A model generated the notes under the pieces. That model was given only the letters and a program-made list of their open reading frames with translations. It was not told the DNA's origin and searched no databases. Positions 1-5,084 of a stretch of 5,084 nt of DNA are shown here, piece by piece. The stretch is taken from NCBI GenBank assembly GCA_029933275.1, contig JAOZOM010000134.1, positions 1 through 5,084 on the forward strand. The letters are read 5' to 3'. Each line of letters starts with the position of its first letter. Position 1 is the first letter of the stretch. Origin of the DNA: Anaerolineales bacterium (lineage in GTDB: Bacteria > Chloroflexota > Anaerolineae > Anaerolineales > Villigracilaceae). Made by a program: the position numbers and the translations under genes.

Positions 1-1102
1 CAAGTACCCTAATCTCGCGCGGTAAAGTAGATAAACTCTCCGCCCCATTTTCGGTGATCACCATATCATCTTCTACACGAACACCATTTCTATTTGGTAG
101 ATAAATGCCCGGCTCAACGGTGAACGCCATGCCGATTTCGAGAATCCGTTCGTTATCATCGCGCATATAGGGAGCTTCGTGAGCTTCCATGCCGATTCCA
201 TGTCCGGTGCGATGTGTGAAATATTGCCCGTAGCCCGCGTCTTCGATTACTTTGCGCGCGGCAATATCCACTACTTTAGCAGGGAGACCGGGTTTCGCCG
301 CGGCACGTCCCGCTGCATTGGCGGCTTGCACAATCTCGTGGATTTTTTGATATTCCGCATCAATTTGCCCAATCGCAAAGGTACGAGTAATGTCGGAGAT
401 GTAATTCTGATAACGCGCACCCCAATCTATGACGAGGAGATCGCCCTCTTGGAGTTTGCGTTCGGAGGGCGTGGCATGCGGATTAGCAGAATTCGCCCCC
501 CCAGAAACTATCGGTTGAAAGGGGAAGGGAGATTCTGAACCATGTTTGAGCAATTGAGCGATTAATTCAGCAGAAATTTCTTTTTCGCTCACGCCGATTT
601 TTATCATCGGCAAAGTCGCTTCGAGAGCATTTTGGGCAATTTCAGCGGCTTTTCGCATCGCGGCGATTTCTTCCGCGTTTTTGCGGATGCGGAGCGAGGC
701 GACCATCTCGGTTGCATCCGGAAAAGTGGCCTGAGGGGCAGCGGCTTGGAGATAGCGATATTCTAGCAAACGCATGGCAAGAGGCTCTACGCCGATTTTT
801 TTATCGGCTAGACCGAGAAAGTTAATCGCGTTGCGAAAAACATCCGTCCAAACGGCAGGATTTTCGCCGTAGGGGAAGGCTTCCACGTCAAAGGGAAGCC
901 CCGTCAATTTTGCGGTTTCGAGTTCGGGCAGAATAAGAGCTATTCGGTTATCCGAAGCAAAAAGGGCAACTATGGGACGCTCCATGAGATGAAAATGGAG
1001 TCCGGTTGCAAAAAGCAAGCTGGGGCTGGGATTGAGCGCAAGCGCGTCCAAACCCGAATCGGCTAAGGCATTTGAGATCTTTTTTAAACGGGTGATGTCC
1101 AT
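1..1102 (-). CDS. M24 family Xaa-Pro dipeptidase/aminopeptidase (3' end cut by window edge)
   Basis: A cytosolic metallopeptidase of the pita-bread fold (creatinase N-terminal domain about residues 3-130, M24 catalytic domain about 140-365), expected to cleave Xaa-Pro bonds with two bound metal ions. Reading from the ATG at 1102 gives 367 uninterrupted codons to the window edge with no stop. All five metal ligands are visible: D226 and D237 (in IDWGAR and SDITRTF), H301 (TGHGIG), E330 (EPGIY) and E344 (RVEDD). Their spacing (11, 64, 29, 14) is what I recall for Pyrococcus furiosus prolidase. The auxiliary histidines H209 (NPHATP) and H308 are also present. The last visible residues, PREIRVL, resemble the usual family C-terminus, so probably only a few residues are missing. 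The ATG is the first possible start, since an in-frame TAA (the stop of the SDR gene) lies three codons upstream. Whether it acts as a dipeptidase (PepQ-like) or an aminopeptidase (PepP/YqhT-like) cannot be told from sequence. No signal peptide is seen. Confidence 0.95.
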   Translation of the reverse strand, partial: MDITRLKKISNALADSGLDALALNPSPSLLFATGLHFHLMERPIVALFASDNRIALILPELETAKLTGLPFDVEAFPYGENPAVWTDVFRNAINFLGLADKKIGVEPLAMRLLEYRYLQAAAPQATFPDATEMVASLRIRKNAEEIAAMRKAAEIAQNALEATLPMIKIGVSEKEISAELIAQLLKHGSESPFPFQPIVSGGANSANPHATPSERKLQEGDLLVIDWGARYQNYISDITRTFAIGQIDAEYQKIHEIVQAANAAGRAAAKPGLPAKVVDIAARKVIEDAGYGQYFTHRTGHGIGMEAHEAPYMRDDNERILEIGMAFTVEPGIYLPNRNGVRVEDDMVITENGAESLSTLPREIRVL

Positions 1103-1105
1103 TTG

Positions 1106-1111
1106 TCCTCT
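1106..1111 (-). promoter_or_regulatory. Shine-Dalgarno of the M24 peptidase
   Basis: AGAGGA on the minus strand sits only 3 nt before the peptidase ATG at 1102 (4 nt if the core is taken as AGAGG), which is short. It directly follows the TAA of the SDR gene, so the ribosome finishing the SDR covers this site. That favours translational coupling. Confidence 0.65.
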
Positions 1112-1918
1112 TTAAGAATGGTATTTTTTCGAGAATTGGATTTGAATCCAATCGGAGATATGCGGGAAGTGGGTATCTAAGAAAATAACAAGCCCAAACC
1201 ACCAAGGCAAAATCATGCTGCGGCGAGGGCGTTTCGCCATTTGAATCACTTTTTCGGCGACAAATTCGGATGTCATATTAACCCATTCGGGCGAAGAGAT
1301 TTTGGATTTGACAGAATAATCGCCCGTGTGGTCACCAAATTCGGTGGTGGCGGGACCGGGGTAAATGCCAGAAACGCGGATGCCAAGGTGGCGCACTTCA
1401 CGGCGCAAGGCATTGGTGAAACCGCGCACGCCAAATTTTGTAGCGGCATAAACCGAGTAAAGCGGAGCGGCGGTAAAGCTGGCAACCGATGCCATATTGA
1501 TAATATGCCCTTCTCCGCGTTCGATCATGTGCGGGAGTACCGCTTGGGTCATTTGAATAAGACCGGTCAGATTAACGGAGATTTGGGTCTTAATATCACG
1601 CTCCATATCTAAATTCTCGAGCCAATCGAGACGACCAAAACCGGCGTTATTGAAAAGGATGTCTATTTGCCCGTAAAAATCGAGGGTACTTTGCACCATC
1701 AATTTTATTTCGTCAAGATTCACCACGTCTACGGGAATCGCGAGTGCCTCACCTCCTCGCGCTTGAATTTTATCGACTAATTTTTGCAAACGGTCAAGGC
1801 GGCGGGCTGCCAAGACCACTTTTGCACCTTCACGGGCAAAAAGATGCGCAGCGTCCGCACCAAAACCAGAGGAGGCTCCGGTGATGAGAACGACTTTGTT
1901 TTTCAGAGATTCAGACAT
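1112..1918 (-). CDS. classical short-chain dehydrogenase/reductase (SDR), substrate unknown
   Basis: A 268-residue NAD(P)-dependent oxidoreductase with one Rossmann-fold domain, the usual length for a classical SDR plus a tail. Visible motifs in order: the cofactor loop TGASSGFG (13-20), R39-R40 after the second strand (basic residues here usually mean NADP(H) preference), D64 (VDV, adenine contact), NNAG (90-93), and the catalytic tetrad N116, S144, Y157 and K161 (YAATK). PGPATTEF (about 188-195) follows, as is usual after the active site. The last 35 or so residues carry a hydrophobic, aromatic-rich segment (PWWFGLVIFLD and onward) then a basic end, which may be a membrane-associating or substrate-capping helix; this is inference. 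Nothing in the sequence fixes the substrate. The ATG at 1918 is preceded by a good Shine-Dalgarno and puts the cofactor motif at the normal distance from the N-terminus. The gene ends in TAA 9 nt before the peptidase start, so the two are very likely co-transcribed. Confidence 0.95.
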   Translation of the reverse strand: MSESLKNKVVLITGASSGFGADAAHLFAREGAKVVLAARRLDRLQKLVDKIQARGGEALAIPVDVVNLDEIKLMVQSTLDFYGQIDILFNNAGFGRLDWLENLDMERDIKTQISVNLTGLIQMTQAVLPHMIERGEGHIINMASVASFTAAPLYSVYAATKFGVRGFTNALRREVRHLGIRVSGIYPGPATTEFGDHTGDYSVKSKISSPEWVNMTSEFVAEKVIQMAKRPRRSMILPWWFGLVIFLDTHFPHISDWIQIQFSKKYHS

Positions 1919-1925
1919 GGGAAAA

Positions 1926-1931
1926 TCCTTT
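1926..1931 (-). promoter_or_regulatory. Shine-Dalgarno of the SDR gene
   Basis: AAAGGA on the minus strand lies 7 nt before the ATG at 1918, an ideal spacing that supports this start. It begins just 3 nt after the end of the inverted repeat at 1935-2011, so folding of that repeat could affect access to it. Confidence 0.75.
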
Positions 1932-1934
1932 CAA

Positions 1935-2011
1935 ATGTGAAGCGTGAATTAAGGGAGCGGGATATTTATTTTGATTTTCTCCCACTCCATTTACATATTC
2001 ACGTTTCACAT
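1935..2011. repeat. imperfect inverted repeat built from 7-nt units in the lon-SDR gap
   Basis: The left arm (1935-1949, ATGTGAAGCGTGAAT) and right arm (1997-2011, ATTCACGTTTCACAT) are reverse complements over 15 nt with one mismatch (G-U in a plus-strand RNA, A-C in a minus-strand RNA). A second, inner pairing, GGGAG (1953-1957) with CTCCC (1979-1983), encloses a 21-nt AT-rich loop. Each arm is two copies of a TTCACRY-like heptamer: TTCACGT-TTCACAT on the plus strand at 1998-2011 and TTCACGC-TTCACAT on the minus strand at 1948-1935. Weaker heptamers continue to the right (ACTCACT at 2012-2018, TTCTACT at 2019-2025) as far as the lon stop codon. There is no T-run after the hairpin in the direction of transcription, so it is not a standard intrinsic terminator. 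It could be a 3'-end stabilising or attenuating structure for lon, or a dispersed intergenic repeat. Confidence 0.7.
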
Positions 2012-2020
2012 ACTCACTTT

Positions 2021-4483
2021 CTACTCTTCCTCATCCTTCACACGCGGGCGCGGCGGTTCAATAGTTGCCTCGGGTGCGAGGGCGATTTTAAGCACCTCGT
2101 CCATGTGTTTGACGGGGATAATCTTGAGATCGTGACGTGCCGATTTCGGCAATTCGACCAAATCTTTGAGATTTTTCTCCGGTAGCAGGATGACCTTTAT
2201 TCCGGCACGATGCGCGGCGAGAATTTTATCTCGTACCCCGCCGACTGGAAGCACGCGTCCCCTCAACGTGATCTCGCCAGTCATCGCCACATCGCGGTAA
2301 ACGGGATGCCCGGTCAATGCCGAGAAAAGCGCACTGGTGAGTGTAATCCCCGCGCTGGGTCCATCTTTCGGGATCGCGCCCTCCGGAAAATGGATGTGAA
2401 TATCCATGCGGTCAAAAACCTCGAGCGGAATCTCAAAATCGCGCGCTCGTGATTTGATATACGTCAGCCCGGCTTGAACGGATTCTTGCATCACATCGCC
2501 GATATTGCCCGTAATTTGGAGATTCCCCTTCCCCTCCAAAACAGCGACTTCGATAGCCATAATCTCGCCACCGTTCACCGTCCACGCTAGACCGGTTGCT
2601 ACGCCAACTTCATCTTCGTCTTCGATTTGCGACATAAAATACTGCGGCGGTCCGAGCAGTTTTTCAATTGTCCGCGCCGTGATTTGTTGCGGATAGCGTT
2701 TCCCCTCCGCTTTGAGCCGCGCAATTTTGCGACAAACGCGCCCAATCTCGCGCTCCAAATTGCGGACACCGGCTTCATAAGTATATTGGCGGATAATGCT
2801 CTGCACCGAGCCTACAGAAAAACGCAAACCCAAATCATGCACGCCGCTCTCAGCAATCTGACGTGGAATTAGATATTGGTCTGCAATTGCTAATTTCTCT
2901 TCTTCGATATAGCCGGGGAATTCAATCACTTCCATGCGGTCAAGGAGCGCATCGGGAATATCGTAAAGCGAATTGGCAGTCGTGATGAACATCACCTTTG
3001 ATAAATCAAAAGGAATTTCGAGATAGTGGTCGCTAAAAGCGTGGTTTTGCTCCGGGTCTAGCACTTCAAGCAGAGCTGAAGAGGGGTCGCCGCGGAAATC
3101 GGAGCCGAGTTTGTCGATTTCATCGAGCATAAAAAGCGGATTTGCTTTTCCGGCGCGCTTAATCGTCTGGATGATTCGTCCGGGCAACGCGCCGATGTAG
3201 GTGCGGCGATGTCCGCGTATCTCGCTCACGTCCCGCACACCGCCCAATGAAACGCGAGCAAACTCACGTCCGAGTGCTTCGGCAATAGATCGCCCTAAAG
3301 AGGTCTTCCCTGTGCCGGGTGCGCCCACAAAGCACAGAATCGGTTGGCGTTCCTTCTTTGGTTTTAAACTCCGCACGGCGATATATTCGAGAATGCGGTC
3401 TTTGACCTTTTTTAAGCCATAATGGTCACGCTCTAAAATTTCGGCGGCGTGGCGCACATCCAGTTTATCTTTGCTCAGTTTTCCCCAGGGCAAATCGATA
3501 ATCCACTCCAAATAAGTACGAATAATCCCCACTTCGGGAGCCATCGGCGGCATTTGCTCCAAACGCGCTAATTCTTTTTCCGCGGTTTCGAGAGCCTCTT
3601 TGGATAATTTCGCCTTTTTAATTTTCTCGCGCAACTCCGCCACATCTTGTTGCCAAATATCGCCTTCGCCCAACTCGGTTTGGATAACCTTCAATTGCTC
3701 GCGCAAATAAAAATCGCGCTGACTGTGGTTCATTTCCGATTGGACACGGGTATGGATTTTATTCTCCAGCTCCAGTACATCCACTTCTTGCGCCAATAAA
3801 ATATGAAGCTGTTGCAAACGCGTAGTAGGGTCAGAGAGCATGAGCAATTTCTGCTTTTCGAGCGCATCAATCGAAAGCGTGGAGGCGATCATATCCGCCA
3901 GCCAGCCAGGTTCGTTGATATTGAGGGCATAAAGATAGGCTTCTTCGGGCAAAGCACGGTCTAAATGCACACATTGGTCGAAAGTATCCAAAACGGAACG
4001 CATTAAAGCGCGCATCTCACGGTCAGCATCTTTTGCTTCGGGCATCGGGCGAACACGCACCCGCAAAAATGGTTTCACCTGTATAAATTCAACAATTTCC
4101 ACGCGCCGCCGCCCCTGCACCAGCGCAGAGCTAGAGCCTTCGGGCATATTTAGCAAACGCCCTACCGCCATCTCAACGCCGATGGGCAAAAAACCATCCA
4201 CGTCGGGCGCATCTTCATCCGCATTGCGTTGCGTCAATCCAATCACCGTTTGGTCGTTGAGCTGCGCCGCCTGAATGGCGAGCAGAGAAGCCTCTCGCCC
4301 GACAAATATCGGCGAAACCATCCGCGGGAAAATGACCAAATCGCGCAAAGGCACCGCCCACGCTTCAATCAACCCCTCGTGATTCACCTCGCGGTTCGGG
4401 ACGCGGTAAAGCTCCTCTGTCCGTTGCGAAAGCGCAACCCCAAAATCTTCTTCCTCTTCAAAAGACCAATTATTTTGATTCAT
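2021..4483 (-). CDS. lon: ATP-dependent Lon protease (LonA type)
   Basis: A cytosolic hexameric AAA+ serine protease that unfolds and degrades misfolded and short-lived regulatory proteins. At 820 aa it is slightly longer than E. coli Lon (784), mainly through an acidic N-terminal extension of about 40 residues (EEEED at 9-13). Domains: LonN substrate-binding domain about 42-232 (starting AVPLRDLVIFP), a helical, partly coiled-coil linker about 235-315, the AAA+ ATPase about 355-575, and the protease domain about 640-800. Key residues seen: Walker A GAPGTGKT (387-394, K393), Walker B D454-E455 (MLDEIDK), sensor-1 N504, arginine finger R516 (LLDRMEV), sensor-2 R574 (AGVRNLER), and the Ser-Lys catalytic dyad S710 (KDGPSAG) and K753 (GGVRDK). 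The 43-residue Ser-Lys spacing equals that of E. coli (S679/K722). No transmembrane segment is present, which rules out LonB. The ATG has an AAGGA 5 nt upstream. It follows folC by 65 nt. I see no CIRCE or HAIR heat-shock operator upstream. The stop is TAG. Confidence 0.98.
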   Translation of the reverse strand: MNQNNWSFEEEEDFGVALSQRTEELYRVPNREVNHEGLIEAWAVPLRDLVIFPRMVSPIFVGREASLLAIQAAQLNDQTVIGLTQRNADEDAPDVDGFLPIGVEMAVGRLLNMPEGSSSALVQGRRRVEIVEFIQVKPFLRVRVRPMPEAKDADREMRALMRSVLDTFDQCVHLDRALPEEAYLYALNINEPGWLADMIASTLSIDALEKQKLLMLSDPTTRLQQLHILLAQEVDVLELENKIHTRVQSEMNHSQRDFYLREQLKVIQTELGEGDIWQQDVAELREKIKKAKLSKEALETAEKELARLEQMPPMAPEVGIIRTYLEWIIDLPWGKLSKDKLDVRHAAEILERDHYGLKKVKDRILEYIAVRSLKPKKERQPILCFVGAPGTGKTSLGRSIAEALGREFARVSLGGVRDVSEIRGHRRTYIGALPGRIIQTIKRAGKANPLFMLDEIDKLGSDFRGDPSSALLEVLDPEQNHAFSDHYLEIPFDLSKVMFITTANSLYDIPDALLDRMEVIEFPGYIEEEKLAIADQYLIPRQIAESGVHDLGLRFSVGSVQSIIRQYTYEAGVRNLEREIGRVCRKIARLKAEGKRYPQQITARTIEKLLGPPQYFMSQIEDEDEVGVATGLAWTVNGGEIMAIEVAVLEGKGNLQITGNIGDVMQESVQAGLTYIKSRARDFEIPLEVFDRMDIHIHFPEGAIPKDGPSAGITLTSALFSALTGHPVYRDVAMTGEITLRGRVLPVGGVRDKILAAHRAGIKVILLPEKNLKDLVELPKSARHDLKIIPVKHMDEVLKIALAPEATIEPPRPRVKDEEE

Positions 4484-4499
4484 GTAGTTCCTTATCCAT
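4470..4499 (-). other. possible 9-codon leader ORF overlapping the lon start
   Basis: An ATG at 4499 on the minus strand, 16 nt upstream of the lon ATG and out of frame with it, opens a mini-ORF reading MDKELHESK. Its TAA falls just inside lon, so it overlaps the lon start codon. The Shine-Dalgarno of lon lies inside it. It has no clear Shine-Dalgarno of its own, so it may simply be a chance ATG, created by an 8-nt repeat of the sequence around the true start (ACTACATG occurs at both). Confidence 0.2.
4489..4493 (-). promoter_or_regulatory. Shine-Dalgarno of lon
   Basis: AAGGA on the minus strand, 5 nt before the ATG at 4483. It supports that ATG over the other upstream ATG at 4499, which lacks such a site and is out of frame with lon. 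Confidence 0.75.
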
Positions 4500-4542
4500 G
4501 TAGTAAGGATTTCAATCCATAACCGCCGAAACGGTTACTACA
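4499..4542. repeat. nested palindromic element in the folC-lon gap
   Basis: Two 8-nt arms, TGTAGTAA (4499-4506) and TTACTACA (4535-4542), are perfect reverse complements. Between them lie two smaller hairpins: GGATT/AATCC (4507-4511 and 4514-4518) and TAACCG/CGGTTA (4520-4525 and 4532-4537, sharing a few bases with the outer arm). Together these fill nearly all of the 44 nt, so the single strand could fold as an outer stem carrying two hairpins. On the minus strand (direction of transcription) no T-run follows. On the plus strand TTTTT occurs at 4546-4550, but there is no plus-strand gene for it to terminate. It may be a REP-like dispersed palindrome, a leader structure of lon, or an operator; sequence alone does not decide. 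Confidence 0.6.
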
Positions 4543-4548
4543 AAGTTT

Positions 4549-5084
4549 TTATTCTTGACCTAAAATCTCCCGCACTGCTGCGGTTAAGAAAATCGACCCA
4601 GCGGATAGAAGCAGGATGCCGCGTGTATTCGCGATTTCTAAAGCTCGAGCTAACGCAGCTTCGACAGGCTCAATCGCCTCATACGCGACCCCTGCTTGCT
4701 CGGCAAACTCAATCATCTTCTGCGCCTCCACCGCGCGGGGATGCGTGGAACGCGTTAAAATTACTTTCTCTAAACGAGGCGCAAGTTCTTTCAACATCGC
4801 CCCGAGATTCTTGTCCTCCGATACGCCAAAAATCATCACAATCGGCATTTTCGGGAAATACTCATCCAGTGTTTGCCGCAGTTTAGTAACCGAATCGGGG
4901 GTATGAGCAGAGTCTAACACAATGGGCGGCTTCTCGCGCCAAATCTCGAAGCGACCCGCCCATTCTGTCTCGGCGAATCCCTGTTTAAGCTGGGCGGCGT
5001 TGAAAATTAAACCTTCTCGACGAGCAGCCAGCAACGCGGCATACGCAGTGACCGCGTTTTCTACTTGATGCTCGCCCAAAAGCG
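4549..5084 (-). CDS. folC: folylpolyglutamate synthase/dihydrofolate synthase, C-terminal part (5' end beyond window)
   Basis: The C-terminal 177 residues of a Mur-ligase family enzyme, most likely FolC, which adds glutamate to dihydropteroate and/or tetrahydrofolate using ATP in the cytosol. The first complete codons read LLGEHQVENA, matching the conserved FolC LxGxHQxxNA segment at the end of the central domain. The frame therefore continues past the window edge, and the TTG at 5079 is an internal Leu codon and not a start. The Mur-ligase C-terminal domain follows: AGRFEI (visible residues 42-47), the conserved Asp-x-Ala-His motif as DSAHTP (57-62), IFGVSEDKN (the usual FGxxxDK), and SAGSIFLTAAVREIL near the end. 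The motif is normally DGAHNP, so the Asn is Thr here. The ATP-binding P-loop and central domain are outside the window. MurC-F ligases share the fold, but the LGEHQ and FGVSEDKN signatures favour FolC. It ends in TAA, 65 nt before lon. Confidence 0.9.
   Translation of the reverse strand, partial: LLGEHQVENAVTAYAALLAARREGLIFNAAQLKQGFAETEWAGRFEIWREKPPIVLDSAHTPDSVTKLRQTLDEYFPKMPIVMIFGVSEDKNLGAMLKELAPRLEKVILTRSTHPRAVEAQKMIEFAEQAGVAYEAIEPVEAALARALEIANTRGILLLSAGSIFLTAAVREILGQE

Noticed and set aside
179..538. Plus-strand open frame of 119 codons within the peptidase region
   Set aside because: It lies antisense to the M24 catalytic domain, whose metal ligands are all in the minus-strand frame. The translation has no recognisable domain.
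1919..2020. Sigma-70 promoter for the SDR gene in the lon-SDR gap
   Set aside because: AT-rich hexamers such as TAAATA occur on the minus strand, but I see no convincing -35 box at the right spacing.
1784..2185. Plus-strand open frame spanning the SDR start, the gap and the lon 3' end
   Set aside because: It overlaps two well-supported minus-strand genes and its translation resembles no family. The open frame across the gap appears to be chance.
4484..4548. Heat-shock operator (CIRCE or HAIR) upstream of lon
   Set aside because: The inverted repeat present, TGTAGTAA/TTACTACA, does not match the CIRCE arms (TTAGCACTC/GAGTGCTAA) or a HAIR motif.
4499..4550. Plus-strand intrinsic terminator formed by the palindrome and TTTTT at 4546-4550
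   Set aside because: There is no plus-strand gene here, and the T-run is separated from the stem by AAG. On the transcribed strand no T-run follows the hairpin.
4616..4906. Plus-strand open frames opposite folC
   Set aside because: They are antisense shadows of the conserved FolC C-terminal domain, with two overlapping frames open and no Shine-Dalgarno or domain support.
5077..5079. TTG as a start codon for a short 176-aa protein
   Set aside because: The codon sits inside the conserved FolC LLGEHQ segment and the frame stays open to the window edge, so the gene simply continues beyond the window.

Overview
The window is a block of four housekeeping-type genes, all on the minus strand and tightly packed. 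Read in the direction of transcription (right to left) the order is: the C-terminal part of a folate/Mur-ligase family enzyme (folC, cut by the right edge), the ATP-dependent protease lon (complete, 820 aa), a classical short-chain dehydrogenase/reductase (complete, 268 aa), and an M24-family Xaa-Pro peptidase (367 codons visible, cut by the left edge close to its expected C-terminus). No RNA gene, insertion sequence, CRISPR array, phage gene or gene of unknown family is visible. All four reading frames are intact where they can be seen. No stretch longer than about 100 bases lacks a gene.

The source is clearly bacterial: Shine-Dalgarno-led genes, a LonA-type protease with an N-terminal LonN domain, and moderate GC. 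The style of the Lon and FolC proteins and the gene order look most like an uncultured or little-studied member of the Chloroflexota (Anaerolineae-like). That is an impression from remembered family sequences, not a search result, and is only moderately certain.

Layout: 4549-5084 folC 3' part; 4484-4548 a 65-nt gap holding a nested palindrome and the lon Shine-Dalgarno; 2021-4483 lon; 1919-2020 a 102-nt gap holding inverted 7-nt repeats and the SDR Shine-Dalgarno; 1112-1918 SDR; 1103-1111 a 9-nt gap; 1-1102 M24 peptidase. The SDR and the peptidase are almost certainly co-transcribed. The whole run could be one operon, but the two longer gaps both contain fold-back structure that might separate transcripts.

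Functionally, Lon (degradation of misfolded and regulatory proteins to peptides) and the proline peptidase (final breakdown of Xaa-Pro peptides) fit loosely into protein turnover. FolC (folate polyglutamylation) and the SDR (unknown substrate) have no evident link to them. The most unusual DNA lies in the two intergenic gaps, not in the proteins. I found no evidence for a previously undescribed multi-gene system here.
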